Of a stretch of DNA of 52,391 nt, positions 15,757 through 24,306 are shown one piece after another. The notes beneath the pieces are model-generated. The model did no database searches, had not been told where the DNA came from, and saw only the letters and a list, made by a program, of their open reading frames with translations. Source of the stretch: Prevotella sp. (GTDB lineage Bacteria; Bacteroidota; Bacteroidia; Bacteroidales; Bacteroidaceae); the NCBI GenBank assembly GCA_017458005.1, contig JAFTGH010000026.1, positions 1-52,391 of the forward strand, in the 5' to 3' direction. Numbering within the stretch: position 1 is the stretch's first letter; each line of letters begins with the position of its first letter. Made by a program: the position numbers and the translations under genes.

Positions 15757-18707
15757 TGGATCAGACCATAAGAAACGTTCAAGGGCAAGAAAGCAAGACC
15801 ATGAGAGTGGCACCCCAGGCGGGTGTCGGGGAGAAGACCTTCGTCCCAGGTAGTGTCAGAGAGTCTGCCCAGACGAATGCTGCTGGCGATTTTATCATCA
15901 AAGGAAAAGTATATCATAACCTCAAATGCCTGAGCGACAATTCGGGTGAGGCACAAGTGTTTTTGGTAGAGTGTGACCAGAAAGAGATGGTCCTGAAAAT
16001 CTACTATCCGAATTTCTCTATCAAGAAGACGTTGTTGCGTATCGTCCAGAGTTTCGGCATGGAGACCATCGTGAAGATATACGACTATGGCAAGACTTAT
16101 GTGGACGGCAAGAACCGTGACTATGAGTTGATGGAGTATCTGCGGGGTGGTACGTTGAGTGAGTACGACCTGGACGGTGACTTCAACCAGTTCCGCCGTA
16201 TCGCCTTACAGGCTGCCGCCGCTCTTGCCTATTGCCATAACAGTAATATCATCCATAAGGATATCAAGCCTGGTAACTTCTTCTTCCGTGATGAGAGCCA
16301 TCAGGAAGTGGTGCTGGGCGATTTCGGTATATCCAGTGTGCTGGAGGGTGATGAGCGAGTGCATAGGACCACCCAGGCTCGTACCCCGGTATATGCCGCG
16401 CCAGAGATGTATAACGATGTGATTGACGGTGAGGTGGAGATCACTCCCTCGGTCGACTTCTATTCTCTGGGTATTACCTTGATGACGCTCTGGCTGGGTG
16501 AGAACCCGTTGAGTCAGAACGAGCGTGTGATGATGCGTAAGAAGAACGAGGGTCGTCTGCCTCGTATCAACGATCTCCCTGACCGTGTGAAGATGCTCAT
16601 CCAAGGTCTCACCGCCGTTAATCCTCAGAACCGCTGGAAATACGAGCAGGTGGAGCGTTGGTTCCTTGGCGAGGATGTCGAGGTGGATATCTCGTCACCG
16701 ATTCTGAAGTACCGTAGTTTCATCGTTGACCCGGAGAAGAACCTCGTTGCCGACAATGTTCACGAATTGGTACCCTTGTTGTTGGATAACGAGCGTCTTG
16801 CCATCAGTTACCTCTATAACGGCAGGATAGCCGGTTGGTTGGAGCAGTGTGGTAATGTAAAACTAAGTTCTGCCGTCAAGGATATCGTCGTCAACCGTTA
16901 TCCTGCTGACCAGCATGCGGGACTGATGGCTGCCATCTATGCCATGGAGCCCACCTATCCGTATGTCGACCTGCATGGTAATCATTGTGATGACATTCAT
17001 AGTGTCAGCATCTCCGTATTGAGTTATCAAGAGGAGTATGCCATTGCCTTACGTAACCCAAATGACACGCTATTCCTTTATATAGAGTCGCATTCAAAGG
17101 CAGATGCCAACCGCCTCCGTAGTTATTTCTCAGAGAAGGAGTTCGACGGGCGTGTCGCTGTATTACGACTCGTCTATGAGATAGATAAAGAGATACCGTT
17201 CTTGAACCAGTATCCTTCCTCAACGCTTCAGGAGATTGTACGCTCCTTCGGCTATGAGGACTGCCCCGAGGACGCATGGATGTCACTCAGTGACGGGCGA
17301 CTCCTGTCATGGATGTACTGTCATGAGGACCGTATGGCATGTGAGGCGTTGCGCATCCTGACTAACGGTCAGAAGCCCTCACGCTCCTTAGGCTATAAGG
17401 TGCTGTACAATATCGACCGTGACGCAGCCTTCGACTTACAGGAGGCTGACACTCCCTATCGTGTGGGTGTGCTGCTCGGGCAACTGATGCAGGAGTGGCA
17501 GCATCTCCCGGAGAAGGAGTTCAACGAGCAGATCAAGGACTTCTCCGACGCGAACGGTCGTTTCGCTTACTTTGCCCAGTTGCACGGATGGTTCGAGCAA
17601 CTGAACCAGGCACGTGCTTGCTTCGACATGAAGAGTGCGGAGAACACGGAGCGTTTGGGGGTCTACGACATGCGGACGGCAGCCTATCGCTTCTGTCGTA
17701 TCTTGGGAGCGCGTCCTTCCTATCTGCTGGACGACGGTCTGGAACTGACAGACGGACTTACTATAGAGCAACTCGGACATCGTCCTGAGATGGTCAAGGA
17801 ATTGAAACGCGGTTCCTTGAGCCAGTGGCTCTCTATTTTCTTCCACGAGAATCCCGAGACGGATTTCAGCGAGACCTATTCCTATGAGCGCAGTCTGGAG
17901 CGATGGATACTGACCCTTGGCGAGATAGATTCCAACCAGCCCTATTTCAAGCGTTTCGGAAATGCCAAGGAGGAGACAGCCTCGAAATACAGGGATGTGC
18001 GCCAGCGTTTCTATCGGGCGAAGAGCAAGGAGAAGACATGGCGAATGGTGTTCTACTCTCTTTGTGGTGTCTGGGCGTTATTCCTGCTTCTCTTCGGAGT
18101 CAGCGGACGTGACTACCTCTTGGATCATGCGGGTATTTCTATCGTGCTTCCTCTTGGTGGTATGACGGCTATTATTATAGGTACTAGGGCCTTTTTCAAG
18201 GGCTATGGCTTCGTCCTGTCCTGTCTGTGGGGACTGCTGGGAGTTCTCTCCTCTTATATCCCCGTGATGATACTGAGGTATGTCAATAGTTCCTCGCCGA
18301 GTTTCTTCATTCCCGCTATCATCTTGATGACGCTGGTATATATGGCTATCTGTCATTTCACAGACTTCCGTGCCGATACTAACAGCGAGAACCTGTTGAT
18401 ATCGGAGGTGATGGACGATGATGTCAAGTCGACCCTGCTGGAGCCGCTCTATTATACTTTCAAGGAAAGGAAGTTCAAGTTCAAGGGTTCTAACTTCGGC
18501 TTGCTCGATGATGTGACCAATCAGGTGCGCTCATTGAGTGGAGAGTCAGTCCTACATTATATATTATGGTCGGCACTGGTAGGACTCTTGTTGATGGAGT
18601 TGATTATCTTCAGCCCCAAACTGTTGAATGTGGGCAACCCTAATCTGGATAGTTGGAAGTTGAAACCGGCGGCAGTGGTTAAACAATTACAAAAGGACGT
18701 GGAGTAA
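15756..18707 (+). CDS. Membrane-anchored Hanks-type Ser/Thr protein kinase
   Basis: A 983-residue protein. The kinase domain (about 48-310) follows a Thr-containing tail of about 45 residues. Visible: VLKIYYP with the ATP Lys81, HKDIKPGN with catalytic Asp169 (HKD rather than HRD), DFGIS with Asp189, TRTPVYAAPE-like activation segment (RTPVYAAPE, Glu217) and VDFYSLGITL. The glycine loop is poor (LSDNSGEAQVFLVE). A large middle region (about 330-755) of helical character has no family I recognise. The C terminus holds four close hydrophobic segments (about 762-780, 790-810, 815-840, 848-866) and one more near 930-950, so the kinase is probably held at the inner membrane. Its neighbours are a zinc-ribbon protein before it and an AAA+ protein 1 bp after it. 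Confidence 0.9.
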   Translation: MDQTIRNVQGQESKTMRVAPQAGVGEKTFVPGSVRESAQTNAAGDFIIKGKVYHNLKCLSDNSGEAQVFLVECDQKEMVLKIYYPNFSIKKTLLRIVQSFGMETIVKIYDYGKTYVDGKNRDYELMEYLRGGTLSEYDLDGDFNQFRRIALQAAAALAYCHNSNIIHKDIKPGNFFFRDESHQEVVLGDFGISSVLEGDERVHRTTQARTPVYAAPEMYNDVIDGEVEITPSVDFYSLGITLMTLWLGENPLSQNERVMMRKKNEGRLPRINDLPDRVKMLIQGLTAVNPQNRWKYEQVERWFLGEDVEVDISSPILKYRSFIVDPEKNLVADNVHELVPLLLDNERLAISYLYNGRIAGWLEQCGNVKLSSAVKDIVVNRYPADQHAGLMAAIYAMEPTYPYVDLHGNHCDDIHSVSISVLSYQEEYAIALRNPNDTLFLYIESHSKADANRLRSYFSEKEFDGRVAVLRLVYEIDKEIPFLNQYPSSTLQEIVRSFGYEDCPEDAWMSLSDGRLLSWMYCHEDRMACEALRILTNGQKPSRSLGYKVLYNIDRDAAFDLQEADTPYRVGVLLGQLMQEWQHLPEKEFNEQIKDFSDANGRFAYFAQLHGWFEQLNQARACFDMKSAENTERLGVYDMRTAAYRFCRILGARPSYLLDDGLELTDGLTIEQLGHRPEMVKELKRGSLSQWLSIFFHENPETDFSETYSYERSLERWILTLGEIDSNQPYFKRFGNAKEETASKYRDVRQRFYRAKSKEKTWRMVFYSLCGVWALFLLLFGVSGRDYLLDHAGISIVLPLGGMTAIIIGTRAFFKGYGFVLSCLWGLLGVLSSYIPVMILRYVNSSSPSFFIPAIILMTLVYMAICHFTDFRADTNSENLLISEVMDDDVKSTLLEPLYYTFKERKFKFKGSNFGLLDDVTNQVRSLSGESVLHYILWSALVGLLLMELIIFSPKLLNVGNPNLDSWKLKPAAVVKQLQKDVE

Positions 18708-18708
18708 T

Positions 18709-21700
18709 ATGGTTTGTGAGAATTGTCATAAAGAAAACCGCTCGATAGCGAAGTTCTGTAAGTGGTGTGGTAAGCCGCTTATCTCACAGAACGTACTCGA
18801 CCAGTTGGTGGGTCTTGATGATGTCAAGAAACAACTCAAGACGGTAGTCGACACCTATACTTATCTCCATTCCCGCAAGGACATCATGAAGGTGCGTCTG
18901 AGCGTGAATGCTATTATCATTGGTGAGACAGGTACGGGTAAGACGGCACTTGCGGAGATTATCCGAGACTATTTCTACCAGCATAAGATTATCGACAAGC
19001 CGAAGTTGACGATGGTGGACGCCGTTGACTACCAGCGTTTTGTCGATAAGTGGGACGATAATATCAAGAAGGCGAAGGATGGTATCCTCTTCTTCGATAA
19101 TGTGCAGAAACTGTTGCCTGATCGCTATTCCAATCAGGTGAACCCCCTCGACAAGTTATTCGTCGAGATGGACAAATGGGACGATAACCCCATCGTCATC
19201 ATCTCCGGTCTGCCTAAAGGCTTGGACGACTTCCTCACCAACAACCCCGCCGCGCAGAACCGCTTCAAGTATATCTTCCGTCTGCCGACTCCCGGCTATG
19301 CCGAACTATGTGAGGTCTGCAAGCAGGAGTTGCGGATGAAGTACGGCATTGCCGCCTATACGCCAGAGGCAGAGCATAAGTTGGAGCGGTACTTCCAGTA
19401 TCAAGTGAAGATCAAGGACGATTCCTTTGGCTATTGTCATCTTGCCGTGAAGACCGCGGAGGATATCTTCACTTCTTTTATCAGCAGAGGTGCTGAGGCA
19501 ACGATGATAGAGGAGAGCGACATCCGTGGCTATGTGCCAGAGGAGCGCACTTTGGATGATATCCTGAGCGACCTCGACCAGTATATAGGAATGGACGAGG
19601 TGAAGAAGGCTGTCCGTGAGATCGCCTACTCGGTACAGAATAGTGTACAGCGTGCCCAGCGCGGACTCGGTGAGCAGCAGAAGGCTGGCATCCATATCGT
19701 CTTGACGGGTAATCCCGGTACAGGTAAGACGACTATCGCCCGTAAGTTGGGTGAGATACTTGAGGCTATCGGTTACCTTGATAGCGGACATGTGGTAGAG
19801 TGTGACCGTGCTAAGATGGTGAGCCCCTATCAGGGTGAGACCCCAAAGGTTGTCGACCGTTTGTGCGACAAGGCGATGGGCGGAATCCTCTTTGTAGATG
19901 AGGCTTATACCTTGGCTCCTGTCAGCCAGGGCGGAGACCGTGACAATCAAGGTGCACAGGCTCTGGAGCAGTTGATGAAGCGCATGGAGGACGACCGCGG
20001 TAAGTTTGTGGTCATCGCCGCCGGCTATCGTACGGAGATGGAGAACCTGTTCCGCATCAACCCAGGTGTGCGCAGCCGTTTCAGTTATTTCCTGAATATC
20101 GACGACTACAATCCCGAGGAACTGTATCAGATCATGCAAGTCTTCGCCAAGTCGAAGAAATATGTCTTTGCTCCTGATGCGGAGGAGTTGGCTCGGAAGA
20201 TGATCACCGAGTTATACGACTCCCGTGACAAGGACTTCGCCAATGGACGTACCATGCGCCAGTTGTTCGACAAGATCACGGCAAAGCAGGCGGAGCGTCT
20301 GCAGAAGGAGGATATGTCGACGAAGACCAACGAGGAGTTGATGACCATCATACAGGAGGATATCCCCTACGAGGCTCCGAAGGCTGTCGACTATACGGAA
20401 TGTCTGGAGAAACTCAACGGCATGGTGGGCTTGGCCGCTGTCAAGCAGGAGATCTCCAACCTCGCCGCCTTCCTCAACCTGCAGATACGCCGTGGCGAGA
20501 CCAACACGTTCCAAGGCAAGCATTATGTCTTTACGGGTAATCCTGGTACGGGTAAGACGACGGTCGCCCGCATCATGGCTGATGTGTTCCGCACTCTTGG
20601 CATCCTCTCCAGAGGGCAGTTGGTGGAGGCAGACCGTAGCAAACTCGTCTCTGGCTACTCAGGACAGACTGCTATCAAGACGAACCAGTTGATCGACTCG
20701 GCGATGGGTGGCGTGCTGTTTATTGACGAGGCATATACCCTGAAGTCCAGTGATCAGGACTCCTTCGGTAGTGAGGCTATCGACACGTTGCTGAAGCGAC
20801 TGGAGGACGACCGTGGTAAGTTCATCTGTATCGTGGCAGGTTATACCGATCAGATGCACGACTTTATCGACACGAACCCAGGACTGAAGAGTCGTTTCAC
20901 GCAGACCATTCACTTCGATGACTATACGCCAGATGAGTTGACTCAGATCTTCGTCAACCTCGCTAAGGGCAAGAACTTCACAGTGGATGATACCACCCGT
21001 GATGCGGTACATCGCCAGTTCGAGCAGTTGTACCTGCGTCGTGACAAGAACTTTGGTAATGCCCGTGAGGCACGTCGTATCTTCGACGCAGCCGTTGAGA
21101 AACAGAGTCAGCGTCTGATGGCGGAGGTGAACAATCCCGACTTCAAGGACGAGGATATGTATCGCATCACGGAGGCAGACCTTGCCGTACAGCAGAGCGA
21201 GAAGGTTCGTCCGTTGGACGAGGTCCTCAACGAACTCGACGAGTTTATCGGTATGCGCTCTGTTAAGAATATGATCCGCCGCCTCGCCGTACAGAGCATG
21301 TTCATGAAACAGCGTGCCGCGATGGGTGCTGGTAAGGTGCAGCAGATGGCGATGAACTTCATCCTGACGGGTAATCCGGGAACCGGTAAGACCTCGATAG
21401 CCCGAAAGATGGGTGAGGTGTTACAGAGTATGGAGATCCTGCCTACCAGCCGTGTCATCGAGGCTAGTCGTGCGACACTGGTCGGTAAGTATATGGGTGA
21501 GACACCGAAGATTGTCAATAACATGTGCGACAAGGCGATGGGTGGTATCCTCTTCATCGACGAGGCATATACCCTGTCGTCGGAGAACGACCAGTATGGC
21601 AAGGAGGCAATCGATACGCTGATGAAGCGCATGGAGGATGACCGTGGTAAGTTCGTGGTCATTGCCGCAGGCTACCAGAAGGAGATGGAGGACTTCATGA

Positions 21701-22026
21701 ATGTCAACCCAGGTCTTGCCAGTCGTTTTACGCATAAGATGCATATCGAGGACTATAACGAGGATGAGTTGTTGGCGATCTACAAGAAGATGGCCGCAAA
21801 GGACAACTACACGTTATCGCCTGCGGCAGAGTTCAAACTCATGGATCTTATCTGTCGTAAGGTGGTCAGCAAGAGCGACTCGTTCGGTAATGCCCGTGAG
21901 ATGCGTAACATGCTTGATGAAACAATCCAGCAGTTGTCTGTCCGTGTCAGTGCCCTGCCTCAAAATGAGGTGACGCAGGAGACCTATCAGATGATACTGC
22001 CAGAAGATATAAAGGATGAGTTATGA
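18709..22026 (+). CDS. Zinc-ribbon protein with four CbbX/SpoVK-like AAA+ modules
   Basis: A 1105-residue protein. An N-terminal zinc ribbon (C3, C6, C17, C20) is followed by four AAA+ modules of the CbbX/SpoVK/EccA class. Walker A sites: GETGTGKT (72-79), GNPGTGKT (334-341), GNPGTGKT (610-617), GNPGTGKT (888-895). Walker B: ILFFDN (126-131), ILFVDEAYT (393-401), VLFIDEAYT (669-677), ILFIDEAYT (947-955). Module 1 has DN where the others have DE, so it may bind but not hydrolyse ATP. Modules 2-4 share RMEDDRGKFVVIAAGY-type strands, pore-side and arginine-finger regions (PGVRSRF, PGLKSRF, PGLASRF). Members remodel proteins as rings. Four modules in one chain is unusual. It begins 1 bp after the kinase stop and overlaps the next gene by 4 bp. 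Confidence 0.92.
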   Translation: MVCENCHKENRSIAKFCKWCGKPLISQNVLDQLVGLDDVKKQLKTVVDTYTYLHSRKDIMKVRLSVNAIIIGETGTGKTALAEIIRDYFYQHKIIDKPKLTMVDAVDYQRFVDKWDDNIKKAKDGILFFDNVQKLLPDRYSNQVNPLDKLFVEMDKWDDNPIVIISGLPKGLDDFLTNNPAAQNRFKYIFRLPTPGYAELCEVCKQELRMKYGIAAYTPEAEHKLERYFQYQVKIKDDSFGYCHLAVKTAEDIFTSFISRGAEATMIEESDIRGYVPEERTLDDILSDLDQYIGMDEVKKAVREIAYSVQNSVQRAQRGLGEQQKAGIHIVLTGNPGTGKTTIARKLGEILEAIGYLDSGHVVECDRAKMVSPYQGETPKVVDRLCDKAMGGILFVDEAYTLAPVSQGGDRDNQGAQALEQLMKRMEDDRGKFVVIAAGYRTEMENLFRINPGVRSRFSYFLNIDDYNPEELYQIMQVFAKSKKYVFAPDAEELARKMITELYDSRDKDFANGRTMRQLFDKITAKQAERLQKEDMSTKTNEELMTIIQEDIPYEAPKAVDYTECLEKLNGMVGLAAVKQEISNLAAFLNLQIRRGETNTFQGKHYVFTGNPGTGKTTVARIMADVFRTLGILSRGQLVEADRSKLVSGYSGQTAIKTNQLIDSAMGGVLFIDEAYTLKSSDQDSFGSEAIDTLLKRLEDDRGKFICIVAGYTDQMHDFIDTNPGLKSRFTQTIHFDDYTPDELTQIFVNLAKGKNFTVDDTTRDAVHRQFEQLYLRRDKNFGNAREARRIFDAAVEKQSQRLMAEVNNPDFKDEDMYRITEADLAVQQSEKVRPLDEVLNELDEFIGMRSVKNMIRRLAVQSMFMKQRAAMGAGKVQQMAMNFILTGNPGTGKTSIARKMGEVLQSMEILPTSRVIEASRATLVGKYMGETPKIVNNMCDKAMGGILFIDEAYTLSSENDQYGKEAIDTLMKRMEDDRGKFVVIAAGYQKEMEDFMNVNPGLASRFTHKMHIEDYNEDELLAIYKKMAAKDNYTLSPAAEFKLMDLICRKVVSKSDSFGNAREMRNMLDETIQQLSVRVSALPQNEVTQETYQMILPEDIKDEL

Positions 22027-22595
22027 TAATATGTCCAAGTTGTAAAGAAGAGATAGAGGAGCAATCCCCTTATTGTGACCAGTGTGGTCAACAGTTGCAG
22101 TATTGCTCCAATTGTGGTCGTGTGGGTACTGGGCGACGCTGTACGCACTGTGGCGGTCTGATGGCTGCCCCCGGAGAGGAGCAACAGCCCAGTCTGACGG
22201 CATCACATGCATCGGCAGAGGAAATCAGTCGTACATTTGCTACGGAGCGTGAGCGAAATCAGGCGATAGCACCTCCCGATGTCCAGATACAGGGTGTTCC
22301 TACGCTGACACTATATAACCCCTCGTTGAATATCCGCATCGTAGGAATCAATGGCGCTATTATCGGGCGCAAGCAGGGTCCTTACCAGCAATTGTTCGAA
22401 GGTAATATGTATGTGTCGAGTGTCCACGCCCAGTTGATCTACAAGCCGGACTCAGGCTGGTGTATCATTGATAAGCATTCGTCTAATGGAACGAAACTCA
22501 ACGAGCGTGACTTACTGCCAGATATCCCGATGTCCATCAATAGTGGAGACATTGTCTCACTGGCAAATATCAACTTGCAGGTGACCGTCAACTAA
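22023..22595 (+). CDS. Double zinc-ribbon protein with FHA domain
   Basis: A 190-residue protein. The N-terminal 45 residues have eight Cys in four CxxC pairs (4/7, 18/21, 28/31, 40/43). A linker leads to a forkhead-associated domain (about 95-188), which binds phosphothreonine. Core residues are seen: IGR near 120, SSVHAQL with Ser and His of the FHA core, and SSNGTKLN with the NGT motif. The gene overlaps the AAA+ gene by 4 bp (ATGA). It is the likely phospho-reader for the kinase two genes upstream, and the zinc ribbons might pair it with the other ribbon proteins of the cassette; both are inferences from context. Confidence 0.9.
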   Translation: MIICPSCKEEIEEQSPYCDQCGQQLQYCSNCGRVGTGRRCTHCGGLMAAPGEEQQPSLTASHASAEEISRTFATERERNQAIAPPDVQIQGVPTLTLYNPSLNIRIVGINGAIIGRKQGPYQQLFEGNMYVSSVHAQLIYKPDSGWCIIDKHSSNGTKLNERDLLPDIPMSINSGDIVSLANINLQVTVN

Positions 22596-22632
22596 GGTTC
22601 CTGAGTATAATTAAGATAGTATTGATAATAAT

Positions 22633-23379
22633 ATGAGTAGAATAGTCTTAACGGCAGCAAGCCGTGTGGGATGTGTGAGAAGTAATAATGAGGACATGGT
22701 GCTTGCCTACGACAAGTTTGTGCGTGGCGAGGCATATCATACAGAGTTTATGACAGAGAACTCCGACCGTTTTGTCATTGCCTTGGCTGACGGAATGGGC
22801 GGTCATAAGGCTGGTGAGGTGGCTAGTGCCGACGCGCTTGCCAATCTGCAGTTCTTCCTGAATGACTTGCCCAAGGGACTCTCTATCAGTGAGTTCAATG
22901 AGATGATTGTGGTATGGCTCGACTCTGTCAATAAGATGATCGCGTCGAAAGGCTATGTGGATCCCAGTCTGTCAGAGATGGGCACCACGCTCGTGGCGGT
23001 AGCCTATTATGAGGGAAAATACTATTGGATGAACTGTGGTGACAGTCGTCTGTACCGTCTGCGTGACGGGAAGATGAAGCAGTTGTCGACAGACCATTCG
23101 CTGAATACCCTCAAGGGTGAGAAACGCCATTCTAATGTGATTACCAATTGTATTGGCGCAGGATGCAAGAACTCCTTCATCGACCTCTATGAGTTTACGG
23201 ATGATTTCCTCACTGGTGATGTCTATATGCTCTGTTCCGACGGTTTGACGGATATGGTGAATGACGAGGAGATAGAGGAGTTGCTTGCAGGAGGTGCCTC
23301 AGCCAACCGACTTTGTGAGGTCGCCATTGAGGCTGGCGGTTATGATAATGTCTCTGTATGTGTGTTTTCTGTAATGTAA
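22633..23379 (+). CDS. PP2C-family Ser/Thr phosphatase
   Basis: A 248-residue single-domain protein phosphatase, metal dependent. Motifs in order: VGCVRSNNEDM (Glu20, Asp21), ADGMGGHKAGE (Asp53, Gly54 metal site), MGTTLVAV, CGDSRLYRLRDG, TDHS, CSDGLTDMVNDEE (metal Asp) and GGYDNVSV. All main PP2C metal-binding positions seem present. No membrane segment or signal peptide, so it is cytosolic. It probably reverses phosphorylation by the kinase of the same operon. It lies 37 bp after the FHA gene and 9 bp before metA. Confidence 0.93.
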   Translation: MSRIVLTAASRVGCVRSNNEDMVLAYDKFVRGEAYHTEFMTENSDRFVIALADGMGGHKAGEVASADALANLQFFLNDLPKGLSISEFNEMIVVWLDSVNKMIASKGYVDPSLSEMGTTLVAVAYYEGKYYWMNCGDSRLYRLRDGKMKQLSTDHSLNTLKGEKRHSNVITNCIGAGCKNSFIDLYEFTDDFLTGDVYMLCSDGLTDMVNDEEIEELLAGGASANRLCEVAIEAGGYDNVSVCVFSVM

Positions 23380-23388
23380 GTTGCGCGT

Positions 23389-24306
23389 ATGCCATTAAGA
23401 TTACCAGATAGATTACCCGCCATAGACCTGTTGAAGCAGGAGAACATCTTTGTGATGGATGACTCCCGTGCCCACATGCAGGATATCCGCCCGCTGAAGA
23501 TTGTCATTCTCAATCTCATGCCGTTGAAGATTACGACGGAGACTGACCTCATCCGCTTGTTGTCGAACACCCCCTTGCAGTTGGAGATCAGTTTCATGAA
23601 ATTGCGTAGTCATACGCCGAAGAACACCCCAATAGAGCACATGATGATGTTTTACCGTGACTTTGCGCAGATGCGCTATGAGAAGTTTGACGGTATGATT
23701 ATCACAGGTGCTCCTGTCGAGACCCTCGACTTCGAGGACGTGAAATACTGGGACGAGATGATGGAGATCTTTACTTGGTCGCGTACGCACGTGACGAGTA
23801 CCTTATATATATGTTGGTCGGCGCAAGCGGGACTCTATTATCACTATGGCATTCCCAAGTATCCGTTGGAGAAGAAGATGTTTGGTATCTTCCCACAGGA
23901 TATCCTGCAACCTCAACAACCCATCTTCCGTGGCTTCGACGATATGTTCCACATGCCGCATAGTCGCCATACCGAGATACACAGGGAGGATGTCCTTGCC
24001 AATCGGGAGTTGACACTGCTTGCCGAGTCGCCTGACAGCGGCGTGAGCATCGTGATGGCGCGTGGCGGTCGTGAGTTCTTTGTCACGGGTCATCTGGAGT
24101 ATGCGCCAGACACCCTCGACAACGAGTATAAGCGTGACAAGGATATCCGTGATGATGTGGACCTTCCCAAGAATTACTATCGTGATAATGACCCCGCTAA
24201 AGGACCATTGGTGACGTGGCGTGCCCATGCCAATCTGTTCTATAGCAACTGGATCAACTATTACGTATATCAAGAGACACCTTACGATATCAGCCAGATA
24301 CGATGA
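23389..24306 (+). CDS. metA: Homoserine O-acyltransferase MetA, probably acetyl-specific
   Basis: A 305-residue MetA, the first committed step of methionine synthesis: acylation of homoserine on oxygen. Visible residues: nucleophile Cys142 (YICWSAQ), His235 and Glu237 (FVTGHLEY). Residue 111 is Glu (ITGAPVET), which in studied MetA proteins goes with acetyl-CoA use; Gly111 enzymes use succinyl-CoA. The product is therefore probably O-acetylhomoserine. The length fits the family. It sits between a phosphatase gene and a U32 peptidase gene, overlapping the latter by 4 bp (ATGA), with no other methionine gene nearby. Confidence 0.95.
   Translation: MPLRLPDRLPAIDLLKQENIFVMDDSRAHMQDIRPLKIVILNLMPLKITTETDLIRLLSNTPLQLEISFMKLRSHTPKNTPIEHMMMFYRDFAQMRYEKFDGMIITGAPVETLDFEDVKYWDEMMEIFTWSRTHVTSTLYICWSAQAGLYYHYGIPKYPLEKKMFGIFPQDILQPQQPIFRGFDDMFHMPHSRHTEIHREDVLANRELTLLAESPDSGVSIVMARGGREFFVTGHLEYAPDTLDNEYKRDKDIRDDVDLPKNYYRDNDPAKGPLVTWRAHANLFYSNWINYYVYQETPYDISQIR

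Noticed and set aside
14806-23379. Reading the kinase cassette as type VI or type VII secretion control
   Set aside because: No Hcp, VgrG, TssB/C, WXG100 or EssC-type genes are in the window. The kinase/FHA/PP2C likeness and the EccA-like AAA fold alone do not prove it.
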